27,578 nucleotides of DNA from a virus: positions 1 to 27,578 of the IMG/VR virus record IMGVR_UViG_3300025135_000018; one strand, 5' to 3'. The notes under the pieces are model-generated. The model did not search any database and had not been told where the DNA came from. It saw only the letters and a list, made by a program, of their open reading frames with translations. Below are positions 15,502 through 21,070 of the stretch, in pieces. A program made the translations under genes and the position numbers. Position 1 is the stretch's first letter; every line of letters begins with the position of its first letter.

Positions 15502-15547
15502 AAAAAATATAGTAACTTTCCCGAACATAATGTCTTGGTTACGGCAA
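15502..15547 (-). promoter_or_regulatory. Diverged dyad plus -7 element of the - strand module
   Basis: On the - strand the dyad TTGCCGT-AACC-AAGACA (15547-15531) is followed by 21 nt and TATTTTTT (15509-15502), a degenerate TAnnTTTG. The interval keeps TTATGTT-GGGAAA, so it is homologous to the three + strand modules. The AACC spacer equals that at 19175. Activity is uncertain because the final G of the -7 element is lost. Confidence 0.45.
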
Positions 15548-15550
15548 TAC

Positions 15551-15580
15551 AAAAAAAAACCCCTATCAGGTAGGGGTTTT
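15551..15580 (-). terminator. Rho-independent terminator after the tail-tube-like gene
   Basis: The stem CCCCTA/TAGGGG (15560-15565 with 15571-15576), extended by AAAA/TTTT and with a 5-nt loop, is followed on the - strand by nine T. It ends the capsid and tail-tube transcription unit. The - strand repeat module re-initiates just downstream. On the + strand only four T follow, so it is mainly a - strand terminator. Confidence 0.8.
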
Positions 15581-15602
15581 CTATGGTAGATCTATAGTAG
15601 AT
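15581..15602 (+). repeat. Collapsed tandem repeat relic
   Basis: CTATGGTAGAT and CTATAGTAGAT stand back to back, followed by ATT. The intact tandem pair at 25255-25308 contains the same two half-units in the same order, with the same TATG and TATA loops and the same ATT afterwards. Removing 24 nt (25275-25298) from that pair gives this sequence exactly. Neither half keeps AATTTCTAC, so no Cas12a handle can form. Confidence 0.6.
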
Positions 15603-15603
15603 A

Positions 15604-16137
15604 TTATGCCAACAGAGCTGGTATAATAGCCGGGTCAATGACATACATCTGCTCAGGCTCTTCTGACATGAATGAAAGTGTATATTTTGAACCGTCAGCC
15701 TTTGCGACACCACTGCCGTCCCCTTGTGCGGTCAAGTTAGCACCATTTTCTTTTCCTTGAAGCCAATATATACCATTGTTATCAAGCAAAATTATTGCTA
15801 AATCCTGTTGCCCTGCGGCGACAAGTGCAAGCGCATTTCTCTTATCTACATCTCTACGTGGGATGACCAGGTTTGTCATAACAGTGTAAAATGTGCTACC
15901 ATTCACCAAGTCGATTGCTGCTTCTTCGGTATAAGAAGAAGAGTTTTTATTAAATTCATATGCTACGAAACCATCACAGGCAGTTCCAATAGTCATTGAA
16001 GTTACTAATCCATCACCAGCAGTTGCACCAATAGTTAGTACCTCATTAAATGGTAAGAAATAAGCTGCTTTCAAGCCTCCGATGTTATTATCACATCCTC
16101 TAAGTATTTCGTCTAAACAATTACAAGTTATACTCAT
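15604..16137 (-). CDS. Probable major tail (tube) protein (177 aa)
   Basis: I place the start at the ATG at 16137 (MSITCNCLDEILRGCDNNIG), behind AAATAAAAAAATAAATAAAA. The in-frame ATG at 16191 would put the capsid-side hairpin inside the coding sequence. The pattern GGLKAAYFLPFNEV, a central YEFNKNSSSYTEEAAIDLVN segment, then LAIILLDNNGIYWLQGKENG and a late SFMSEEPEQMYVID resembles tail-tube proteins of Bacteroidota siphophages. It follows the major capsid gene and precedes a strong terminator, as expected for an abundant protein. A capsid decoration protein is the main alternative. Confidence 0.55.
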   Translation of the reverse strand: MSITCNCLDEILRGCDNNIGGLKAAYFLPFNEVLTIGATAGDGLVTSMTIGTACDGFVAYEFNKNSSSYTEEAAIDLVNGSTFYTVMTNLVIPRRDVDKRNALALVAAGQQDLAIILLDNNGIYWLQGKENGANLTAQGDGSGVAKADGSKYTLSFMSEEPEQMYVIDPAIIPALLA

Positions 16138-16167
16138 TTTTTTATTTATTTTTTTATTTACTAAGGT

Positions 16168-16196
16168 GGGGAGTGAGCCATTGCAACTCACTCCCC
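16168..16196. terminator. Strong hairpin between capsid and tail-tube-like genes
   Basis: GGGGAGTGAG and CTCACTCCCC form a perfect 10-bp stem with a 9-nt loop, 13 nt after the capsid stop. On the - strand the stem is followed by ACCTTAGTAAAT and not by a T run, so it may be a partial terminator or an mRNA-stabilising 3' hairpin. Either would set capsid expression above that of downstream genes. Confidence 0.6.
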
Positions 16197-16209
16197 TTTA
16201 TTCCTTTAA

Positions 16210-17175
16210 TTATGGTTTGTGAAAATATACCTCATTGTATCTTACTACATCCCATGCTACTTTTGCATCTGTCCTGACACCTATTCTGCGGTTAAGCGTG
16301 GTCTTCATGAAGTCAACCACGTTGAATCCTTGTGTATCTGCCAAAAGGTCAGTTATATAAAGGAAGTTGCTTGTCTGTCCTGCTACTATCACATCGTCAG
16401 AAGCACCTTCTACTTTAACGATTGGAGTGCCCTGGAAGTTAAGTGGCTGATTCGACCCCAAAAAGTACTGACCGGAAGCCTGGTTATCACTGATTGCATC
16501 TTGGAATGCCTCCCACACATTCACACTTACCATGTATACAAAATCTGATTTACCCTTTACAGCCTTTGGCATTGCATTTCTCGCCTCGATCAGCTTATCA
16601 ACAACGTTTGTCATTGTAACAGGTGATGCTGCGGTCGGACCGAGTACGGTTGCCTCGTTGGCAAGTATTTTCTCAAGTCCATCGCAGGACTGCAGGTAAG
16701 ATGAAGTCAGACCGGTGTCACCCTGCCAAGTAAGCACCTCCAGCTCCTCGTCAACTACCTTTTGAAGTGTCTCATAGAAGTAATTCATAAAAGCACTGGG
16801 CTCTTTGAAATCTTTTGAACCTCTTCCGATCTGGTCGGACACAAATGATGTCTCCAGATCTTCAATACAAAAACTGGTACCGACCATTATAGGACAAGTT
16901 TCGAACGTTTTTTGTGCAATATCTGAGTCGGTCGGTGACCAATCACATGCACCGGGCTTAATTACATTAACAAAGTCGACTGTTCCGAGCTTTACTCTGT
17001 CTTTGATACCGTATATCTGCTTGAAAAGGGAACGTGAAGAGTTTTCTCCGATCATCGCCCTGCGATACATTTCAACTGCATTTGTCTCGTATAGTGCAGA
17101 CGGGTCAACATTCATATCGAACATTTGTTCTGTGAGTGCAAAACCCAATTTTTTAAGTTCTAAATTTTTACTCAT
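16210..17175 (-). CDS. Major capsid protein, HK97-like (321 aa)
   Basis: The length (321 aa), composition and order suit an HK97-fold capsid protein: it directly follows the protease-scaffold gene. It has an N-terminal helical arm (LELKKLGFALTEQMFDMNVD) and a long helix-like segment near residues 130-150 (FMNYFYETLQKVVDEELEVL) that fits the spine helix. A late beta-rich A-domain ends in IGVRTDAKVAWDVVRYNEVY. The start follows ATAAAACAAAAAATA. A 10-bp hairpin follows the stop. Assignment is from pattern and context. Confidence 0.8.
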   Translation of the reverse strand: MSKNLELKKLGFALTEQMFDMNVDPSALYETNAVEMYRRAMIGENSSRSLFKQIYGIKDRVKLGTVDFVNVIKPGACDWSPTDSDIAQKTFETCPIMVGTSFCIEDLETSFVSDQIGRGSKDFKEPSAFMNYFYETLQKVVDEELEVLTWQGDTGLTSSYLQSCDGLEKILANEATVLGPTAASPVTMTNVVDKLIEARNAMPKAVKGKSDFVYMVSVNVWEAFQDAISDNQASGQYFLGSNQPLNFQGTPIVKVEGASDDVIVAGQTSNFLYITDLLADTQGFNVVDFMKTTLNRRIGVRTDAKVAWDVVRYNEVYFHKP

Positions 17176-17221
17176 TATTTTTTGTTTTATTTTTTATATA
17201 ATTATGAAAATTATTTTTTTG

Positions 17222-18226
17222 TTAATTCAAGTTAACATTCGCCATTTGAAAATGTCTGAATCCAAGCAAAATAGAATCTACTTTTGACATTTTCTCTTTT
17301 TTATACATTTCCTCGTCTTCTTCTTTGACATCTTCTTTTTTGAGTTCAGCGATGAGTGCATAAAGTTCTTCGAACATAGGCTTGACCAGTTCTAATACCT
17401 TTTCCTCGGTGATCTTATCGGTATCAACAGCTTTTTCATCTGTTTCTTCCTCAGTGACCTCCTCAAGTTTTTCCTCAGTTTCTTCCTCGGCGATTCCCTC
17501 ATTCATCAATTCATTCACCTCTTCGGTTACTTCTTTGACAATTTCATCAATCACCTCTTCGGGTGCCTCTACAACACCCTCTACGGCTTCTTTTATCTTC
17601 GCAACTTCCTCTGGGGAAAGTTCGGCAAGTTTCGCCATAATCTGCTCTAAACTAATTTTTTGTTCCATTTTTATTACTTTATTTTTATCTATAAAATCTC
17701 CGGTCATTTCCAACTGGAATAGTCCTTCCACACTAAAACCAAATCGTCCTTCCTCCTTGACCATTTTATTCCAAAAGTCCGTGTTATTTACTTTTATTTC
17801 CATCATCCAGGTTCCGATCGGAAAATCAAAGCCGTACATCTTACTTTTGTCATATGTTTCGTCTTCTATAATCCATTCTGATTTAATGAATGCGTCTTTG
17901 ACGATACCGTTTTCTTCCGGAGATAAATGGTCGAAGTTGACCTTATAGTCTTTCACTCTTGATGAGAATTGCTCCTGAAAATATGCTATACTTTCTTTTG
18001 TGAATACAATTACATATTCACCAATCTCTTCGTCAACTCTTAAAATAGGGAAATCTGGCAGCATTGCCGGACCAACTATAACTTGCTTATCTTTTTGAAT
18101 TTCAAATTTTAATTTTTCCTGTTTAAAAGCCAATCCTTTTTCAATTATGGCAGGCTTGTCCACCAGGGAAACAAACTCTAATTGCCCAGCACCTACTACT
18201 GCTTTGAAGATTGGTAATTTACTCAT
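17222..18226 (-). CDS. Prohead protease fused to acidic scaffold, XkdF-like (334 aa)
   Basis: Residues about 10-175 match the XkdF-type putative serine protease: LEFVSLVDKPA, VIVGPAMLPDFPILR, then NFDH (His100) and RFGFSVEGLF (Ser165) as likely catalytic residues. Residues 188-320 are extremely acidic and helical (many Glu, Val, Lys), typical of scaffolding. Met187 is preceded at DNA level by ATAAAAATAAAGTAATAAAA, a good A-rich start leader, so a separate 147-aa scaffold could be made from the same gene at 17222-17668. The protease would process scaffold and capsid during head maturation. It lies just before the capsid gene, as expected. Confidence 0.75.
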   Translation of the reverse strand: MSKLPIFKAVVGAGQLEFVSLVDKPAIIEKGLAFKQEKLKFEIQKDKQVIVGPAMLPDFPILRVDEEIGEYVIVFTKESIAYFQEQFSSRVKDYKVNFDHLSPEENGIVKDAFIKSEWIIEDETYDKSKMYGFDFPIGTWMMEIKVNNTDFWNKMVKEEGRFGFSVEGLFQLEMTGDFIDKNKVIKMEQKISLEQIMAKLAELSPEEVAKIKEAVEGVVEAPEEVIDEIVKEVTEEVNELMNEGIAEEETEEKLEEVTEEETDEKAVDTDKITEEKVLELVKPMFEELYALIAELKKEDVKEEDEEMYKKEKMSKVDSILLGFRHFQMANVNLN

Positions 18227-18231
18227 CTTAT

Positions 18232-18345
18232 TTATTTATCATAAACCTCATTGATAGCCTCTTTCAAAGCCTCTTTCGGTTCTTTGTTTTCTTTTTTAAC
18301 TTTTTTGTCGGCTACTTTTAATACCTCTTTTAATTTATTGAACAT
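18232..18345 (-). CDS. Small helical protein (37 aa)
   Basis: An ATG at 18345, behind AATAAATAAATAGAT, opens a 37-codon frame (MFNKLKEVLKVADKKVKKEN, then KEPKEALKEAINEVYDK). It is a charged amphipathic helix ending 5 nt before the protease-scaffold start. The tight fit between two virion genes and the clean leader support a real gene. I do not recognise it. Confidence 0.55.
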   Translation of the reverse strand: MFNKLKEVLKVADKKVKKENKEPKEALKEAINEVYDK

Positions 18346-18362
18346 ATCTATTTATTTATTTT

Positions 18363-19025
18363 TTAGTTACTAATGAATGTAATTGAATATGTACCCGCTG
18401 GCTCTGCCCCTGCATTATTGACTGTAACATCCAGTCTAACCAAAGTAGTCGATTGCTCAAATAAAAATTTGGTCTCTATCGCAGTGGCATCTATGCCATT
18501 GAATGAGTAATTTATTTTGGTTTCCGTGTTCAAAGTGAATTCGCACAAGGTGCGCGGTGAGATATATGTATTGTCCTCAAAACCTAACTGCAAAAATGTA
18601 TTTGCCCCTGCAAAAGTAGGGGTTGTCGATTCCGTCTCTAAAACACCAAAATCCAAAACCCCGGAGTAGCCTATATTTCTCATTGGAATTGTACCGGAAT
18701 CCAGTACAAGATCGTAGTCATTTTGCTCGTATATACCTTTGTTGTAGAATGCCGCAGCGTCAACAAACGAGCCCAAATCAATCATACGCGGGCTTATGAA
18801 GTTACCGAAGACAGCGTCAGTGGCTGAAATGGGCTCGTTTTCCAGAATATATACAATATCATCAATAATACCTTCTGTATCAGGTATGTAAAGTTTTGCG
18901 GTGGATGGTATGACATCTCCACCGCCGCCACCACCCTCAATATCGGCTATGGCTTCTTCACCACCAAGTCTGAGTGCGGTGGCCTTTACGTATTGTGTGA
19001 GAAATTGTTTTATATCTGTTGCCAT
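18363..19025 (-). CDS. Probable virion protein with glycine linker (220 aa)
   Basis: The N-terminal ~30 residues are helical (IKQFLTQYVKATALRLGGEE), followed by a six-Gly linker and then a beta-rich domain of about 180 residues (TKINYSFNGIDATAIETKFL, TTLVRLDVTVNNAGAEPAGT). An N-terminal attachment helix with a Gly hinge before a beta domain is typical of fibre or decoration proteins. It follows the truncated RHH copy and precedes the 37-aa and protease genes. I do not recognise a named family. Confidence 0.65.
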   Translation of the reverse strand: MATDIKQFLTQYVKATALRLGGEEAIADIEGGGGGGDVIPSTAKLYIPDTEGIIDDIVYILENEPISATDAVFGNFISPRMIDLGSFVDAAAFYNKGIYEQNDYDLVLDSGTIPMRNIGYSGVLDFGVLETESTTPTFAGANTFLQLGFEDNTYISPRTLCEFTLNTETKINYSFNGIDATAIETKFLFEQSTTLVRLDVTVNNAGAEPAGTYSITFISN

Positions 19026-19049
19026 GTAAAATTGTTTATTTTCTTATAA

Positions 19050-19121
19050 TTATATTATTATTACTTTTGTTAATTCTTCATCTTCCCTGATCCAAATTGC
19101 TTTCTTTTTTATTTTTTCCAT
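19050..19121 (-). pseudogene. Truncated duplicate of the RHH gene (23 aa frame)
   Basis: The - strand reads ATGGAAAAAATAAAAAAG and continues as the RHH gene at 42. After two differences in codons 3-4, the 34 nt from AAAAAAGAAAGCAATTTGGA to the end of codon 15 are identical to the left-end gene, and the A-rich leader also matches. The copy keeps the DNA-contacting strand (KKAIWIREDE), then diverges and stops after 23 codons, so both RHH helices are missing. It lies 25 nt before the 220-aa gene and 47 nt from repeat module 3. It is either a relic of recombination or a short leader ORF. Confidence 0.8.
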
Positions 19122-19149
19122 TTTTTTTCTTTTGTTTTTTTATTATTTA

Positions 19150-19160
19150 CCGTAGTAGAT
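19150..19160 (+). repeat. Half-repeat relic CCGTAGTAGAT
   Basis: CCGTAGTAGATATT lies just upstream of module 3. The run GTAGATATT also occurs after the intact repeat at 25290, after the collapsed pair at 15597 and before the terminase stop at 21064, so this is probably the 3' end of an older repeat unit. It lacks the 5' handle. Confidence 0.4.
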
Positions 19161-19167
19161 ATTAGAA

Positions 19168-19213
19168 GTGTCGTAACCACGACATTATGTTTGGGAAAAG
19201 TAATGTACCTTTG
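19168..19213 (+). promoter_or_regulatory. Dyad plus -7 promoter of repeat module 3
   Basis: The dyad GTGTCGT-AACC-ACGACA (19168-19184) is followed by 21 nt and TACCTTTG (19206-19213). The arms GTCGT/ACGAC are perfect. The 4-nt centre AACC is the reverse complement of the GGTT centre at 25211, so the two 14-bp palindromes are exact inversions of each other. The interval matches module 1 at 20 of 21 positions. Confidence 0.65.
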
Positions 19214-19218
19214 TTAAA

Positions 19219-19249
19219 AATTTCTACTACGGTAGATACTATGGTAGAT
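19219..19249 (+). CRISPR. Solitary Cas12a repeat-like unit, copy 3, plus half-repeat
   Basis: AATTTCTACTACGGTAGAT (19219-19237) matches the type V-A consensus with a TACG loop. One base later comes ACTATGGTAGAT (to 19249), the 3' half of another unit. The handle lies 5 nt after TACCTTTG. Transcription would run toward the 3' end of the 55-aa gene in antisense. No spacer of normal length between full repeats is present, so this is a solitary unit and not an array. Confidence 0.7.
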
Positions 19250-19262
19250 AGATAAACTGCAA

Positions 19263-19430
19263 CTATTGTTTTTCCAACCATTCCAGGTACTCCAGTGGTG
19301 GTTCATCATACCACACCCATCCCTGTAATTCCAATCTATTCTCAGGCGAAAGATGCACACCGAGATCCGGTGCCGGGAGATGCACATTCAGACTGCAATA
19401 CCAATCATTGTTTATTTTATTATAGAACAT
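19263..19430 (-). CDS. Small acidic hypothetical protein (55 aa)
   Basis: An ATG at 19430, behind TGAAAGAAA, opens a 55-codon frame beginning MFYNKINNDWYCSLNVHL and ending LEYLEWLEKQ. It is acidic and Trp-rich (DWYCS, GWVWYDEP, EWLEK), and its codon use is not low-complexity, which argues for a real gene. It follows the PKD-type surface protein by 17 nt and could be a fibre chaperone, a role often held by small acidic proteins after fibre genes. The + strand transcript of module 3 would be antisense to its 3' end. I do not recognise it. Confidence 0.6.
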   Translation of the reverse strand: MFYNKINNDWYCSLNVHLPAPDLGVHLSPENRLELQGWVWYDEPPLEYLEWLEKQ

Positions 19431-19447
19431 TTTCTTTCATTTATTTT

Positions 19448-20674
19448 TTATACCAATACCGTATAACCTTTTGCAGTTGCAATCGTCGGGTCGCAGGTCG
19501 CAGAACCGGGATTATTACGGGCGTCGATAGTCTGAGTACCTGATGCAGTACCCACCAATGTGAACATTTCGTCAAGTGCCGCAGTACCCATATTAGTGAA
19601 TCTAATATTAAAACCTAATGTCAAACCTGGCATACGACAATAAGATAAAGATGACGGAGCTGTTCCAGCATTTGTACCAAACATTGAAGCATCGACCAAT
19701 GTCACATTAGAACAGTCGGTGAATTCTATACCAATGAGAGACTTTGCAGTTAAACACATTGTTCGCATATCGGTCAAAAGTGGCATATCTATGACTCCGA
19801 TTTCTTTCAGAGATATATTACCATTACATAAATGTTGAACAGTGGTACAAAGTGGCATAGTTATGTTACCACAATATTCAACCGAACCATTCAACATACG
19901 AATAGCATTAGTGGAATTGTTCATCGTTACATTCCCTATTCGAGTGGGACTGGGTATATGACCATTACCGATCATCCTCTGTGCTGACGTGAGATAATGA
20001 TTCGTGAAATCACCAACATTTATAATCTTTGTGTTAGTAAATATATCCGCACCAGTAAAATCTATCTTGCTATAATCCACCTCATATGCCTTTAATGCAT
20101 AACATAGCCCGTTCAACCCACCAAGCGTACCGACACTTACAAGGCAAGGAGACGGAATACTCACTACCTTTATCCGTTCCATAAATGGTTTTACACTACC
20201 CCTTGTTAGTATGCCGCCGTTTATAGTTTGATTCGCATCGGGTAGTGATATTTTTACATCCAATATATTCTGTGACGTACCAACGGTACTAAACCATAAT
20301 CTTAAACCTGACAGTGGAGTATCATAGTCTAAGTATATAATGACCTGCTTATAATTTATACCGTTATCAAATTGATATACGGTACCTGGCGTAACCGCAT
20401 AATCATAGTTATAATTTGCGGAGGTTAATTCATTGGTTTGAGTACCATCGCCCCAATCAACATCAACTACCTGATTACTCCCAAAACTAAAGTCTATAAA
20501 ATTTTCATTACCATCTATTACAGCGTATAAGAAATAAGCTTCATTTTTAAGTGGATCTGGTTCGGGTAGCGGAATCCAATCAGGATTTCTGACCCACTCT
20601 TGGGGGTAAGGTGGTGGTGGCGGCGGTGACGGCGTTGCACCAGAATGTACGTTTATATACGGGTAAGTGGTCAT
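19448..20674 (-). CDS. PKD-type surface/tail adhesin (408 aa)
   Basis: Residues about 13-25 are a Pro-rich linker (PSPPPPPPYP). A PKD-like signature VVDVDWGDGTQTNELT follows near residue 70. From about 175 onward, repeats of the type (I/V)xxIxMPLxTxxxxLCxxxxSL suggest a BspA-like leucine-rich or beta-helical solenoid (NITMPLCTTVQHLC, VIDMPLLTDMRTMC). The C-terminus (TQTIDARNNPGSATCDPTIA) is a motif I associate with Bacteroidota phage surface proteins. It probably binds a host receptor or glycan. The start overlaps the previous stop by ATGA. It lies between the terminase and head modules, where a decoration or fibre gene is less usual. Confidence 0.7.
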   Translation of the reverse strand: MTTYPYINVHSGATPSPPPPPPYPQEWVRNPDWIPLPEPDPLKNEAYFLYAVIDGNENFIDFSFGSNQVVDVDWGDGTQTNELTSANYNYDYAVTPGTVYQFDNGINYKQVIIYLDYDTPLSGLRLWFSTVGTSQNILDVKISLPDANQTINGGILTRGSVKPFMERIKVVSIPSPCLVSVGTLGGLNGLCYALKAYEVDYSKIDFTGADIFTNTKIINVGDFTNHYLTSAQRMIGNGHIPSPTRIGNVTMNNSTNAIRMLNGSVEYCGNITMPLCTTVQHLCNGNISLKEIGVIDMPLLTDMRTMCLTAKSLIGIEFTDCSNVTLVDASMFGTNAGTAPSSLSYCRMPGLTLGFNIRFTNMGTAALDEMFTLVGTASGTQTIDARNNPGSATCDPTIATAKGYTVLV

Positions 20675-20988
20675 ATTCTAAATCCTTTAGTTATTAACAA
20701 CCCTTCTATATCAGGTGTAATTGTAAGTGTATCGAACTTGGCGATGGGACTCCCTGTACTATACGTATTCCCGTTAAGATCGATGTGGACTGACATAGTG
20801 TTAGATATTTCGGTATCATTTATAGTGAATGCGTAGGGTGTAATAAAATTATAGGGGGACGTGGTGATAAAATTAAAATAAAACTCGCTGTCATATACAA
20901 CCTGCAATGGTTTAATATGTCTTGTCCTAGGCCTACCGCCAGCATTTCTTGGTGGGGTTGAAACTATATTTATTGTCTGTGGGAACAT
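20671..20988 (-). CDS. Hypothetical virion-associated protein (105 aa)
   Basis: The protein opens with a basic Pro/Gly segment (STPPRNAGGRPRTRHIKP) and continues as a beta-rich domain (SEFYFNFITTSPYNFITPYA, AKFDTLTITPDIEGLLITKG). It is coupled to the 408-aa adhesin by an ATGA overlap, so it may anchor or fold that protein. The start is supported by AAAAAAATATAATTA 5 nt upstream. I do not recognise it. Confidence 0.65.
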   Translation of the reverse strand: MFPQTINIVSTPPRNAGGRPRTRHIKPLQVVYDSEFYFNFITTSPYNFITPYAFTINDTEISNTMSVHIDLNGNTYSTGSPIAKFDTLTITPDIEGLLITKGFRI

Positions 20989-20993
20989 ATCTT

Positions 20994-21008
20994 TAATTAT
21001 ATTTTTTT
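20994..21008 (-). promoter_or_regulatory. Conserved A-rich leader motif
   Basis: On the - strand AAAAAAATATAATTA ends 5 nt before the ATG at 20988, identical in sequence and spacing to those before 4355 and 15444. Confidence 0.5.
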
Positions 21009-21028
21009 ATTATATGTTTTTATTGGAA

Positions 21029-21069
21029 TTGTCATGGGTCTGACAATATTATCCACAACTATCGTAGAT
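21029..21069 (+). repeat. Possible eroded repeat module near the terminase stop
   Basis: TTGTCA-TGGGTC-TGACAA (21029-21046) is a perfect 6-bp hairpin that resembles the module dyad. CTATCGTAGATATT follows, with GTAGAT at 21064-21069. The terminase stop codon lies in GTAGATATTA, just as the tail-tube-like stop lies in GTAGATATTA at 15597. The -7 element and AATTTCTAC are absent. I read it as a deleted module, but the match is short. Confidence 0.35.
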
Positions 21070-21070
21070 A

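Noticed and set aside
15453-15713. 86-aa - strand frame across the terminator and repeat module
   Set aside because: It overlaps the 3' end of the tail-tube-like gene in another frame and runs through a terminator hairpin and a promoter module.
16138-16191. Upstream start for the tail-tube-like gene
   Set aside because: It would translate through the 10-bp hairpin after the capsid gene; the ATG at 16137 has the normal A-rich leader.
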